Source: Mycobacterium sp. DL440 (lineage in GTDB: Bacteria > Actinomycetota > Actinomycetes > Mycobacteriales > Mycobacteriaceae). Taken from it: DNA of 64,000 nucleotides. Location of the stretch: the NCBI RefSeq assembly GCF_011745145.1, contig NZ_CP050191.1, positions 2,430,718 to 2,494,717 on the forward strand, written 5' to 3'. The translations under genes were made by a program, and so were the position numbers. The notes under the pieces were generated by a model. It saw nothing but the letters and a program-made list of their open reading frames with translations. It did no database searches and was not told where the DNA came from. This document shows, in pieces, positions 19,388 to 27,749 of the stretch. Within the stretch, counting starts at the first letter, position 1. Every line of letters starts with the position of its first letter.

Positions 19388-19747
19388 TCAGGCGTCGTCC
19401 GGCTTGTGCATGGACTCACGGATCTGCTTCAGACGCTCGGCCGCCGCCTGCTGGCGCTTCTCGTACTGCTCCTCGATGGTGCGGCCCTCCGGAGTCTCGG
19501 ACGCCAGCTCCGCCGCCCCGATGGCGGTGCCGTAGCGGGTTTCGATCTTCTCCCGGACCGCGTCGAATGTCGGAACCCCGGCAGGGGTGTAGCCGGTCTC
19601 GGCCGGCTCAGAGAGCGGAGGCGGGGCCGGGGGGAGCGGCGACGGGGGAACGATCTCCGCGTCGAGCACGCTCTCGGCTTCTTCAGGTTGATCCGGTTGC
19701 GCTGGGTCCTTCGTCACGAAATCCACGTTACCTGCGGCAACCGACAT
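19388..19747 (-). CDS. Small conserved mycobacterial protein (Rv1638A-like)
   Basis: About 119 residues. The first half is acidic and Pro-rich (SVLDAEIVPPSPLPPAPPPL). The second half is a helical segment, FDAVREKIETRYGTAIGAAE followed by RTIEEQYEKRQQAAAERLKQ, probably a coiled coil. It corresponds in position to Rv1638A beside uvrA. Function is unknown. ATG 19747 is listed, but GTG 19717 (starting TKDPAQPD) is equally likely since neither has a strong ribosome site. It ends three bases before the HTH_42 gene on the same strand and is divergent from the lipoprotein gene. Confidence 0.72.
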   Translation of the reverse strand: MSVAAGNVDFVTKDPAQPDQPEEAESVLDAEIVPPSPLPPAPPPLSEPAETGYTPAGVPTFDAVREKIETRYGTAIGAAELASETPEGRTIEEQYEKRQQAAAERLKQIRESMHKPDDA

Positions 19748-19833
19748 TTCTTGGGATCGGTAGCACTTGGGCCCACCAAGACTTCGAGACACAACGGAGC
19801 CATCGGGGCAACGTGAAACGAAGGGAAGACGCA

Positions 19834-20334
19834 ATGACCATGAATCGAGTTATCGCCGGCGCCATGGGACTGCTCGCGACCGGCGCCGTGCTGGTGGGCT
19901 GCTCGAACGACAAGCCTGCCGACAAGCCCGCCGCCTCGGCGGACCAGCCCGCCGGCGAATCCAAGGTCAGCACCGGGGCCAACACCGAGGTCAAGGTCGA
20001 CGGTTCGGACCTGGCGGGCCTCGATCTGAACTCGGTCACGTGTGTGAAGCAGGGCGGCAAGATCAACGTGGCCAGCGCCGCCGTCGGCGGTCAGCAGGGC
20101 CTGGGCGTGGTGATGACCGACGAGGCCACGCCGAAGGTCGAGTCGCTGGGCCTGGTCTACGACGGCAGCGCGTTGGCGGTCAGCGAGGCCATGGGCGTCA
20201 AGGTCGGTTCGGCCGAGGTCAAGGTCGACGGGGACACCTACACCATCACCGGTGAAGCGTCGGGTGCCGACATGAAGAACCCGATGGCCGGGATGATCAA
20301 CAAGCCGTTCACCATCACGGTGTCCTGCAGCTGA
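19834..20334 (+). CDS. LpqH-like (19-kDa antigen family) lipoprotein
   Basis: A 166-residue lipoprotein. The signal peptide MTMNRVIAGAMGLLATGAV ends in the lipobox LVGC (Cys at residue 23), so it is anchored in the cell envelope by an acylated Cys. A short Lys/Ala/Pro linker follows, then the Myco_19_kDa beta domain with two conserved Cys (VTCVKQGGKINV and the last VSCS) that form a disulfide in the family. Members are surface glycolipoproteins recognised by host TLR2 in pathogens; their physiological role is unclear. The ribosome site GGGAAGAC is good. A strong terminator follows. Confidence 0.92.
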   Translation: MTMNRVIAGAMGLLATGAVLVGCSNDKPADKPAASADQPAGESKVSTGANTEVKVDGSDLAGLDLNSVTCVKQGGKINVASAAVGGQQGLGVVMTDEATPKVESLGLVYDGSALAVSEAMGVKVGSAEVKVDGDTYTITGEASGADMKNPMAGMINKPFTITVSCS

Positions 20335-20346
20335 TCTCCCGACATG

Positions 20347-20392
20347 GTGGGCGTGCCCGGCGGACCTCCTGCCGGGCACGCCCACACCTTTT
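20347..20392 (+). terminator. Intrinsic terminator after the lipoprotein gene
   Basis: A 15-bp GC-rich stem (20347-20361 with 20371-20385), a 9-base loop, then CACCTTTT. The T-run merges with the -10 region of the next promoter. Confidence 0.88.
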
Positions 20393-20408
20393 ATATGGTG
20401 CAGGGGTG
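20392..20408 (+). promoter_or_regulatory. Candidate promoter of the TPR-CHAT operon, leaderless start
   Basis: TATATG (20392-20397) lies 8 bases before GTG 20406, the spacing of mycobacterial leaderless promoters. It sits in the terminator's T-tract, so the operon begins just where the lipoprotein transcript ends. The motif lacks the final T of TANNNT. Confidence 0.45.
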
Positions 20409-22154
20409 ACCATCGTCGACGATCTCTCCCGGGCCCGTCACCTGGCGCTGGCCGCCGACGAGGGCGCCGCCCACGATCTCCTGGTCTCGCTGCTGCCCCG
20501 GATCGAGCAGGCCGACCGCGACGACTACGCGTTCGAGGTGTTCGCCCAACTCGGCGAGATCTTCCTGGTCCGCACCGCCTACGACGGTGTGCGGGAGAGT
20601 ATTTCCCGGGCGCGGGATACCCTGGGGATATACGTCGCGATCCGCTCGGGGCAACGACCCGACCTCGCCGCACAGGCCACCATGCCCGACTCCGAGATCG
20701 ATCACATGATCTGCCGCTACACCCGTCGGGTGGAGTTCCTCGAAGCCGGACTGGCTGCCGCCCGCGGCGATCATGACGGTGCCGCGGCGCATCTTGAGAC
20801 CCTGATCGAAACCGGTGGGGACTTCGACGATTTGCGGCGCGAGCATCGTAACCTCATCTGCCACACCAGGATTCTGATCGCGAGCAGCCTGTGCGACGAC
20901 GACTTGTACGCCGCGTCGGTGCCGGTGTGGGCCGAGGTGCTCGACGTCCTCGAGGATCGCGACGCCCCCCGCGCCGATGATGCCGAGGTCGATCACCTGT
21001 TCGTCACCGGGGCGCTCGGCTACGGCCGGTTCTGCGTCGAGTCCGGCCGCCTCGACGAGGCGGAGCCATGGCTTCGCCGGGCCGGTGCCCGGGCCGAGGC
21101 GCGGGGCTGGAAGCTGGCCGCCGCCCGCGCCCAACTCGAACGTGGTGCCGCGGCATGGGCGGCCGCTCAATACGCCGACACCCAGGATCTGGTGACCGAG
21201 GCCTACCCGGTGATCGCCGAGCATGCCCGCGCCCATGACGTGTCCCGGAGCTGGCTGTACTTCGGACTGATCCGGGTGGGTCTGGGCAGGTTGCGGGAGG
21301 CCGACGAATGCTGGGAACACGCCGAGAGACATTGGCGCGAGATTGAGCGGCCCTTGCATATTCACCGAATTCTGTTGCAACGGAGTTGGCTAGCTCTGTT
21401 CCGCGGCGCCTTCGACGAGGCGATCGCGATGGTGGACGAGGCCAGGGGACTGCTGGACGCCTCGCCGCGCCGCAGTTGGTTGCAGTACGCGCGACTGGAT
21501 GCGCACCTGGGCAACATCTGGCGGGCCGATGCGTTGGCGGGGATGGGCTTCGACGGTTTGGGCAAACCGGGGCAGAGCTGGGAACAGGTCGAGGCTCGGC
21601 ACGCCGCGGGGACCGGCACGTTCAACTGCCGCCCGGGCAGCCGCAAGTACCGCCGCGGGATGGTCAAGCTTGATCGGGCCGCCGACCTGAAGGTTCCCGC
21701 TGCGCTGGCGGTTGATTCGGTGCGATACACGATCACCGACGCCGGGGCCAGGGCCCGTTGGGCCAACGGTGTTGCGGCTCCCTTGATGGCGGGAGCATTC
21801 GCGGTGGCCTGGGAATCGGACAATACCGAGTTGACCTGTGAGCTGATCGAATACCACAGCGCACGAGGGACTTTCAGTACCGATCGAGCGGATGAGCCGG
21901 GTCCTGCCGCCGAATGGACCGAAACCGCCACGGCGGTCGTACCCGTCGAGGCCGAACTCGCACCGCAACTCGCCGTCGCGGCTGCCGCGGCACCAGTCGG
22001 CGGTGAAGGCGCACTGACCAGGCTCGGCCCGTTGCCCGCGCTGCGGATCGACCCGAGTTCGGGTCCGATATTGAGCCACTACCGGGAGCTGGCGCTGCAG
22101 CGGTACGGGCGGGACGTCACCGCGCCTGGCGCGGAATGGATCACGTGGCCGTGA
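20406..22154 (+). CDS. TPR-repeat protein coupled to a CHAT protease
   Basis: A 582-residue soluble protein rich in helix pairs of tetratricopeptide type. Examples are AFEVFAQLGEIFLVRTAYDG, HMICRYTRRVEFLEAGLAAA, CVESGRLDEAEPWLRRAG, YFGLIRVGLGRLREADECWE and SWLALFRGAFDEAIAMVDEA. The repeats fill roughly residues 1-370. The last 200 residues are not obviously TPR and hold WEQVEARHAAGTGTFNCRPG and a Pro/Ala-rich link. The gene overlaps the CHAT gene by four bases (GTGA), so the two are co-translated and very probably form a complex, with TPRs as sensor or substrate-recruiting scaffold. No enzymatic motif was seen. Confidence 0.8.
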   Translation: MTIVDDLSRARHLALAADEGAAHDLLVSLLPRIEQADRDDYAFEVFAQLGEIFLVRTAYDGVRESISRARDTLGIYVAIRSGQRPDLAAQATMPDSEIDHMICRYTRRVEFLEAGLAAARGDHDGAAAHLETLIETGGDFDDLRREHRNLICHTRILIASSLCDDDLYAASVPVWAEVLDVLEDRDAPRADDAEVDHLFVTGALGYGRFCVESGRLDEAEPWLRRAGARAEARGWKLAAARAQLERGAAAWAAAQYADTQDLVTEAYPVIAEHARAHDVSRSWLYFGLIRVGLGRLREADECWEHAERHWREIERPLHIHRILLQRSWLALFRGAFDEAIAMVDEARGLLDASPRRSWLQYARLDAHLGNIWRADALAGMGFDGLGKPGQSWEQVEARHAAGTGTFNCRPGSRKYRRGMVKLDRAADLKVPAALAVDSVRYTITDAGARARWANGVAAPLMAGAFAVAWESDNTELTCELIEYHSARGTFSTDRADEPGPAAEWTETATAVVPVEAELAPQLAVAAAAAPVGGEGALTRLGPLPALRIDPSSGPILSHYRELALQRYGRDVTAPGAEWITWP

Positions 22155-23350
22155 CCGACACCCTGGTACTCCGGTTCGCCGATGTCGGCGTCGCAACCTA
22201 TGTCAGCCTGCGCGTGGTGGGGCAGCCGCAGCGCTCGGTCACCTGGGTGATCGAGGAACCGCACATGGAGGCGGTGGAGGCCGTACTCAACCCGGCGCTG
22301 CCGGATCCGATCGGTACCGAGACGCCGGCCGAGGCGGTCGAACGGGCCGTGGTCACCGGTGCATTCGCCACCCCGGAGTCCGAACTGGAACTGGCCCGGC
22401 TGCTCGGTTCGCACCTGATCGGGATCGACGGCTGGCAACTGCTGGCCGATTGCGTCGCCGATGTCCGACCGGTGCTTTTCGTGACGCCGAGCCCGCGGTT
22501 GGGCCGGGTGCCCTGGGGTCAGCTGGCGATGCCGGGTCCCGACGGCTTCCGGCTGATGGAGTTGGTGGATGTGCTGATGGCGGTGCCGCCCAACATCGTT
22601 CATGCGCCGCGCCACGCCGTCCGTTGGCAGGATCGCCTCGATCGCCCGCCGGTGCTGGTACTGGATCCCCGCATTCCCGGGCAACGGCCGGATTCGGCCC
22701 TGGGCTCGGTGCTGGGCCGCCCGTCAGCGCAGACGCCGTTGTCGGAGCACTTCGGTGAGCTGGTGGCCGGCCACGCCGTCCTGCCGAAGGTCGACGCGGC
22801 CGTCGAGCTGTTCCGGCGTACCGATACCGACCGGCACTGGTTGGCCGACGCCTGCGCACTGGACCCGAGCCGGCTGCTCTACGTCGGGCACGCCAGCGCC
22901 GCTGACGGTGCCGCCGGGCATGCCGATCGGGCGGCCCTGCACTTGGCCGAGAGCGGGCCGCTGACCGCGGGGGAGATGATCGCGACGCAGCTGCCGATCC
23001 CGCCACGAGTGGCGTTGCTGGCGTGCGCATCCGGCGGTGACTACCGGTTCGACGAGGCGTCCGGATTGGTTGCCGCGATGATCCTGGGTGGTGCTCAGCT
23101 GGTGACCGCGACGCTGTGGTCGCTGCCGACCACGGCCGGGTTCCGTCAATTCAGTCCAGCTGGTGCAGAGGCCGATCCGATGACCGACACCATCGTCGGG
23201 GTGGACCTGGCACATCGCGGCGATGACGCGGGTCGGGCGGTGAACCGCTGGCAACGGGTCATGATGCGCCGGTGGCGTGACGGGGACCCGACGGCCAGCC
23301 CCTTGCACTGGGCCGCGCTGGCCACGTTCACCGTCGACGGCGCCCGCTGA
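22151..23350 (+). CDS. CHAT-domain (caspase-like) cysteine protease
   Basis: About 399 residues. The C-terminal half is a CHAT domain with the expected His in SRLLYVGHASAADG (residue 247 from this start) and Cys in RVALLACASGGDYR (residue 292). It ends with the typical GLVAAMILGGAQLVTATLWS segment, where caspase-like folds build the substrate pocket. The N-terminal half (LVLRFADVGVATYVSLRVVG and RVPWGQLAMPGPDGFRLMEL) also fits the CHAT layout. GTG 22151 gives the usual GTGA overlap with the TPR gene; ATG 22136 is possible. CHAT proteases act in bacterial immunity and cell-death systems, usually with a TPR partner as here. The substrate is unknown. Confidence 0.85.
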   Translation: MTDTLVLRFADVGVATYVSLRVVGQPQRSVTWVIEEPHMEAVEAVLNPALPDPIGTETPAEAVERAVVTGAFATPESELELARLLGSHLIGIDGWQLLADCVADVRPVLFVTPSPRLGRVPWGQLAMPGPDGFRLMELVDVLMAVPPNIVHAPRHAVRWQDRLDRPPVLVLDPRIPGQRPDSALGSVLGRPSAQTPLSEHFGELVAGHAVLPKVDAAVELFRRTDTDRHWLADACALDPSRLLYVGHASAADGAAGHADRAALHLAESGPLTAGEMIATQLPIPPRVALLACASGGDYRFDEASGLVAAMILGGAQLVTATLWSLPTTAGFRQFSPAGAEADPMTDTIVGVDLAHRGDDAGRAVNRWQRVMMRRWRDGDPTASPLHWAALATFTVDGAR

Positions 23351-23351
23351 G

Positions 23352-23795
23352 TCAGGCCGGGGTCACACAGATCGCCACGACGCTCTCATTGCCCGGACGG
23401 TAGTACGCATCGATCAGGTTGCCCGGCGAGACCTTCGCCAGCGCCGATGCCGGGATCAGCGCTCGCTGACGCACCGGGAACTGGCCGCCGCCGCGCCGGC
23501 TGACCATCAGGTCGAGCTCGACCTCGCGGTAGTCCTCACGGATGGCCCCGGTGGCCCGCATGCCGGTGACGATTCCGCGCGACCGGGTCCCGGTGCGGAT
23601 CAGCTCGAGCTGCACCCGGGTCATGAGTCCCTTGCGGACCAGCATGTGGTCGAATTCGGCAACCAGCTCCCCGAGGGTGACCAAACGCTCGTCGGCCTCG
23701 TCGTTCCGGCAGACACACCGCGCCCGGCGGGTGGCGGTCAGCGCGGCGCCGGCACAGAACAGGCACAGGACGGTGAGCAGCACGGCCTCGGTCAT
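23352..23795 (-). CDS. Small membrane-anchored protein of unknown function
   Basis: 147 residues. One N-terminal membrane helix (AVLLTVLCLFCAGAALTA) is followed by a basic/Cys patch RRARCVCRNDEADERL, then a cytosolic beta-rich domain (VQLELIRTGTRSRGIVTGMR, REVELDLMVSRRGGGQFPVR). The C-terminal part, RALIPASALAKVSPGNLIDA then YYRPGNESVVAICV, resembles short OB- or SH3-like barrels that follow a membrane helix in several actinobacterial hypotheticals. I do not recognise a named family. It is convergent with the CHAT gene, one base apart, and divergent from the next gene, so it may or may not belong to the same system. Confidence 0.72.
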   Translation of the reverse strand: MTEAVLLTVLCLFCAGAALTATRRARCVCRNDEADERLVTLGELVAEFDHMLVRKGLMTRVQLELIRTGTRSRGIVTGMRATGAIREDYREVELDLMVSRRGGGQFPVRQRALIPASALAKVSPGNLIDAYYRPGNESVVAICVTPA

Positions 23796-23847
23796 GTCCC
23801 CAAGGGTCCGGCCGAGCGACCACTACCGAACCCAACTTCGACGCCTC

Positions 23848-23853
23848 TATCCT
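23848..23853 (+). promoter_or_regulatory. -10 element for a leaderless transcript of the unknown gene pair
   Basis: TATCCT fits TANNNT and lies seven bases before GTG 23861, the spacing expected for leaderless mycobacterial genes. It selects GTG 23861 over GTG 23855. Confidence 0.6.
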
Positions 23854-23860
23854 GGTGCCG

Positions 23861-25201
23861 GTGAGCATCGGGTCCGAAACGTCTGGGGCGAGCGCGGGCG
23901 CCGATTCGGGCGTGGGTGCCGCCCAACCGCGCCGAGCGGTCATCGACCGGGCCTGGCGCGCGCTGGGCCCCGGCGTCGAGGTGTTCAGCGGCGACGATGG
24001 CGGGCCGCTGCGCCGGACCGTCAAACGGATCATCGACCCGCTGGTGCTCAGGCTGCGCAGCAACACCCACTATTCGGCACCGGTACTGGCTCCCGAGGTG
24101 GCTGCTGAACTGCACGCGCAGATGATGCGCAGCGGGCCACATCTGCGTGCCGCCGCCGGCTGGTTCACCGAGCTCAAACAGCAGCGCCGACGGCTGCGCA
24201 TCACCACCGGCAATGCCCAGGAGCTCTATTTCCCGGTGTGTTTCGAACTTGCCGTGACCCGAGGCGCGCCGGCCTCAGACAAGACGGACGTTGCGACGGG
24301 GGTGCTTGCCGAGCTTCATCAGGGCCGTGACCGTACCGCCACCGAGGCGCTCAACCAGCATGTGGCCGATCCGCATGTCATCGACCGGTTACGTCGCCAA
24401 CTCGACCGCAGCTGGCATGACGTCGTGGCCTCCGACGCGATCACCGGCCCGTTCTTCGCCGGGCTGGCGACCGTGCTCGGCCCGGCCGACAGCCACCGTG
24501 CCGAGGCGGCCCGCCGGCGGGTGTGGTCGGCGCTGGTGGCCGACGCCACGCCGTACAACCTCGGCGCCGGGGTGCGGCACGAGGACGCCGAGCTGCCCTG
24601 GTCGCTTGTCGCCGTCGGGCTGAGTTCAGTGCTGCCACAACAGCACCCGTCGATCAATGGCCCGGTCGACGGCGACCGCCCGCTGGACCGCAGCGTGGTA
24701 GATCGGGTGCGGGCGACATTGCGCCGGGCACTGGACCGCGACGAACTGCCGGACATCCCGCTGCTGTGCGCAGAGGAGGTGGACCGGTCCTGCGCGCCGT
24801 GGGGACTGCTCGCCGAGGACAAGCAGGCCGGGCTTGTGGTCGGCATCGAGGTGGCCACCGACCTGCGCCCGCTCGACGCCTCGGCCACGGGGCGCTACCA
24901 GCTGTCGGCGCGCATCCAGGCCCGGCTGGCAAAAGAAGCGTACGTGCTGCATGCCCGCCGCTACCTGGTGGCCGGTGCCGCGGTGCACCCGCGCCAACGG
25001 CAAGTCATCGACGATCTCGCCGCCTTCTGCCGCCCCTATCTGAGCCGGCTGTGGGCGCGGTTGCACGGCCGAGATGTCTGGCAGGAGTCTTGCGCGGACG
25101 TCGACGAGCTGCGATCACTGCTGGAAGGCGTGGCCAGATCGGTCAGCCTGGATCACCGGCAGCGCATCAAGGCGATGCTGGAAGTGCAGGTGGCAGAGTG
25201 A
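23861..25201 (+). CDS. Unknown protein, first gene of a coupled pair beside the TPR-CHAT operon
   Basis: 446 residues, no signal peptide, no membrane helix, no motif I recognise. After a Gly/Ala/Ser-rich first 20 residues it is mostly helical, Arg- and Ala-rich, with well-spaced aromatic positions. Notable stretches are DRAWRALGPGVEVFSGDDGG, LRITTGNAQELYFPVCFELA, DAELPWSLVAVGLSSVLPQQ and YVLHARRYLVAGAAVHPRQR. Three regions carry internal Cys (PVCFELA, LLCAEEVDRSCAPW, FCRPYLSRLW) but no CxxC pattern. It overlaps the next gene by GTGA, so the two products are made together. Proximity to TPR-CHAT raises the idea of a protease substrate, regulator or sensor; this is inference only. Confidence 0.75.
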   Translation: MSIGSETSGASAGADSGVGAAQPRRAVIDRAWRALGPGVEVFSGDDGGPLRRTVKRIIDPLVLRLRSNTHYSAPVLAPEVAAELHAQMMRSGPHLRAAAGWFTELKQQRRRLRITTGNAQELYFPVCFELAVTRGAPASDKTDVATGVLAELHQGRDRTATEALNQHVADPHVIDRLRRQLDRSWHDVVASDAITGPFFAGLATVLGPADSHRAEAARRRVWSALVADATPYNLGAGVRHEDAELPWSLVAVGLSSVLPQQHPSINGPVDGDRPLDRSVVDRVRATLRRALDRDELPDIPLLCAEEVDRSCAPWGLLAEDKQAGLVVGIEVATDLRPLDASATGRYQLSARIQARLAKEAYVLHARRYLVAGAAVHPRQRQVIDDLAAFCRPYLSRLWARLHGRDVWQESCADVDELRSLLEGVARSVSLDHRQRIKAMLEVQVAE

Positions 25202-26337
25202 TATTGAGTGCAGAGGGCGGGCTGTGGAGCACCGGCCCGGTGGCCGACGATGTGCCTCTGGTCGCGGTACTGGAGGTCAGCGGCGCGGTCCTGTCCTGGG
25301 TGGTGGATGGGGGCGCCGGCGAACCACCGTCCATCACGTTCACCGATCCGGAGCGCGCGGACTGGCTGTGGCGAGTGCTCGGCGAGTCGGGTCATGTCGC
25401 GCTCCTGGACGCACTGCGCCAGCGGGAGCCGGGACAGCCGCTCGACCTGGCCGGGGTCGAGGTGCTGCCCGGAACGACGGACACCTTGCGGCGGTTGGCG
25501 ATCGGGCACTGGCTGCGGCGTTGGTGGCCGGCGAGCGACCGGTCCGGCATCGCGGCACTGGAGCGCCCGGTACTCGATGCCGAACTGGCGCTGCTGACGG
25601 TCGCCGCCGACGATTACTTCACCGACGACACCCTGGATGCCGATGTCGCAGGCCTGTTGGCGCCACACCTCGGTATGTTGAATTCTCTTGCAGTGTCCGG
25701 CGATCCGAGGATTGCGGCACTGGTCGAGGAATGCCGCGAGCTGGCCGGTGAGATCGGGCTGGACTGGCCGGACACGCTCGAAGCGGAACCGCGGCGGGAC
25801 GACTACGCCCTCGCGGCCGGCGCCGGCGACGGTACGAAGGCGGCAGGGCTGATCGCGAGCGGAGCGGGCACGGTCGTGTGGTCGGCGGTGCCGCCCGGCG
25901 TGTTCGACGCTGCCGAGGACACCCTTGAATGGTCGGTGCTCGGGGATGGCGCGGGGGCCGCAGCCGTGGTGCAGGTATTGCTTTCGGGGCCGGATTCACC
26001 GCTGGGCATCGAGGTCGAAGTACACGGTAACGGTTGCGATGCTTCCGGTTTCCTCGATGCGACGGGTCGCGCGGTGCTGGAGTTGCACGATGCGGAGGGG
26101 CGGGGTCTCACCGAAACCGAGGCCTGGAACCTGGATTGGGCACGCACCACCGTCCGGGTCGGCGCCGAAGGCGCCCCCGAGTCCGCGCAGGTGCGGGACC
26201 GGGTGCGAGCGTTCGCGCGGGAACGGCTGGCCTCCGCGGCATCCAATTCGCGGCTCGCCACGGTGCTGGATTCGCGGCTCGCCGCGGTGCCCGATGCCTT
26301 CCTCGCCGAGGTCCGCGCGGCCGAATCCGACTACTGA
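25198..26337 (+). CDS. Unknown protein with a C-terminal beta domain, second gene of the coupled pair
   Basis: 379 residues from GTG 25198, which overlaps the previous stop. Residues about 1-70 look like a beta-rich module (PLVAVLEVSGAVLSWVVDGG, PPSITFTDPERADWLWRVLG). A helical middle (HWLRRWWPASDRSGIAALER, DAELALLTVAADDYF) is followed by a probable beta-sandwich (VVWSAVPPGVFDAAEDTLEW, GIEVEVHGNGCDASGFLDAT, TTVRVGAEGAPESAQVRDRV). A basic helix RVRAFARERLASAA and an acidic end ESDY close the protein. No catalytic signature, secretion signal or membrane helix was seen. It is convergent with the membrane esterase gene, four bases away. Confidence 0.75.
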   Translation: MILSAEGGLWSTGPVADDVPLVAVLEVSGAVLSWVVDGGAGEPPSITFTDPERADWLWRVLGESGHVALLDALRQREPGQPLDLAGVEVLPGTTDTLRRLAIGHWLRRWWPASDRSGIAALERPVLDAELALLTVAADDYFTDDTLDADVAGLLAPHLGMLNSLAVSGDPRIAALVEECRELAGEIGLDWPDTLEAEPRRDDYALAAGAGDGTKAAGLIASGAGTVVWSAVPPGVFDAAEDTLEWSVLGDGAGAAAVVQVLLSGPDSPLGIEVEVHGNGCDASGFLDATGRAVLELHDAEGRGLTETEAWNLDWARTTVRVGAEGAPESAQVRDRVRAFARERLASAASNSRLATVLDSRLAAVPDAFLAEVRAAESDY

Positions 26338-26340
26338 GCG

Positions 26341-27702
26341 CTACTTGGCGGCCGTCTGGATGAACGCTGCCGAGGGCGACGACTGCGGCAGTCCGGTCGC
26401 AGGTGCCTGCGGGGTGCCGATCGCACCGGCCAGCCAGGGCAGGGCCGTCGAGAACGCGTGGCTGGCGAACGGCCAGTCGTGGGTTCCCTGGTGGGTCACC
26501 ACTGCGCAGGCGATGCCGTGTTTCGAGCCGAGTGCACACAAGGAGTTGGCGGCCTTGACCTGATCGTTGGCGTGGGCTGCGGGCTTGCCTGGCGTGGACG
26601 TGTCGTTGACGTCGAACCAGCCCGACATCTGGTCGTACGGCCCGTGCCGGTTGATCACGGTGCTCGGGTCGAACGTGTCCCACGCGGCGGCGTTGCCGCC
26701 GAACAGGCGGTCGATGGTCTGTGCCTTGGTTCCCGAGTTCGGGCCGATGTCACCGGCGATGTCGACGAACGCACTGAACAGTTCAGGGTGCATGACCGCC
26801 ATGTCCACCGCGCAGGTGCCGCCCATGGACCAGCCGACGATGCCCCATCCCGAGGCCGTCGGATTGACGCCGTAGTGGCTGTTCATATACGGGACAACGT
26901 CTTTGGTGAGATGGTCGGCGGAGTTCCCGCGCTTGCCATTGACGCATTCGGTGTCGTTGTTGAAGGTGCCGCCCGGGTCGACAAATGCCAGCACCGGCGC
27001 GTACCCGTGGTGGGCGGCGGCGAATTCGTCCATCGTCTTGATCACGTTGCCCGCCCGCATCCAGTCGGCCGGGGTGTTGAACTCACCGCCGATCATCATC
27101 ACGGTCGGCAACTGCGGAGCGGGATTGGAAGCGAACCACGCCGGCGGCAGGTATACATACTCGCCGCGATGCCGGAAACCCGAAGCGGTGTTGGGGATTT
27201 CGACGGGGACCACACTGCCCTTGGCGGGGATGGTGCCCTGGCGCTGCATAGCGGTCACCGTGACCTGATCGGTCTGGTCGGGCAGTGGGCCTGCAGTCAA
27301 CTGGTTCCATGCGGTCTGCACCCACGGGAAGTAACCGACCCACAGGTTCAGTGCCAGTGCCGTACACAGCAGCGTCAGCGGCACTGCCATGACGGCGGTA
27401 CCGCGCCGCCACCACCGGCTGCCGCGCCAGCCCGCCGCCAGGACCACGACCGCCGCGCCCGTCAGCGCGATCCACACCCACAGGGACCTGGGAGCCGGGT
27501 TGCCCGCCAGCCCCTCGGACTCGATGTACCAGTTGGTGCCCGCGACGAGGATGCCGCCCACTGCGGCGGCGAACGGCAGCCAGATGAGCGCCCAGCGGCG
27601 GGTACGCCAGCCGATCGCGGCGATCAACACCACGGCGGTGATGACTTGAATGCTGGTCGGAACCCAGCCGTGCATCAAGGACAGGTGGTGAGTGAAGGTC
27701 AC
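26341..27702 (-). CDS. Membrane-anchored alpha/beta hydrolase, antigen 85/esterase-like (Rv1639c-like)
   Basis: About 453 residues. Four N-terminal membrane helices (VITAVVLIAAIGW, LIWLPFAAAVGGILVAGTNW, LWVWIALTGAAVVVLAAGW, GTAVMAVPLTLLCTALALN) precede an extracytoplasmic alpha/beta hydrolase of the esterase D/antigen 85 type. The nucleophile motif is GWSMGG in GIVGWSMGGTCAVDMA, and the late His is in THQGTHDWPFASHAF. Position downstream of lysX matches Rv1639c. It may act on envelope lipids or esters; the substrate is unknown. The start is uncertain: GTG 27702 is listed, TTG 27723 is possible. It follows lysX by about 47 bases on the same strand. Confidence 0.82.
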   Translation of the reverse strand: MTFTHHLSLMHGWVPTSIQVITAVVLIAAIGWRTRRWALIWLPFAAAVGGILVAGTNWYIESEGLAGNPAPRSLWVWIALTGAAVVVLAAGWRGSRWWRRGTAVMAVPLTLLCTALALNLWVGYFPWVQTAWNQLTAGPLPDQTDQVTVTAMQRQGTIPAKGSVVPVEIPNTASGFRHRGEYVYLPPAWFASNPAPQLPTVMMIGGEFNTPADWMRAGNVIKTMDEFAAAHHGYAPVLAFVDPGGTFNNDTECVNGKRGNSADHLTKDVVPYMNSHYGVNPTASGWGIVGWSMGGTCAVDMAVMHPELFSAFVDIAGDIGPNSGTKAQTIDRLFGGNAAAWDTFDPSTVINRHGPYDQMSGWFDVNDTSTPGKPAAHANDQVKAANSLCALGSKHGIACAVVTHQGTHDWPFASHAFSTALPWLAGAIGTPQAPATGLPQSSPSAAFIQTAAK

Positions 27703-27749
27703 AGCAATATCGTCGCCGCCCAATCTTGGGATCGGCTGTGAGGAACCTG

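Noticed and set aside
20406..23350. TPR plus CHAT as a CRISPR type III-E (Craspase) module
   Set aside because: No CRISPR repeats, Cas7-like fusion or Csx genes are present anywhere in the window.
26341..27702. Rv1639c-like esterase as part of the TPR-CHAT system
   Set aside because: It is convergent with the unknown pair, follows lysX on the other strand and is in the same place in genomes without the TPR-CHAT block.
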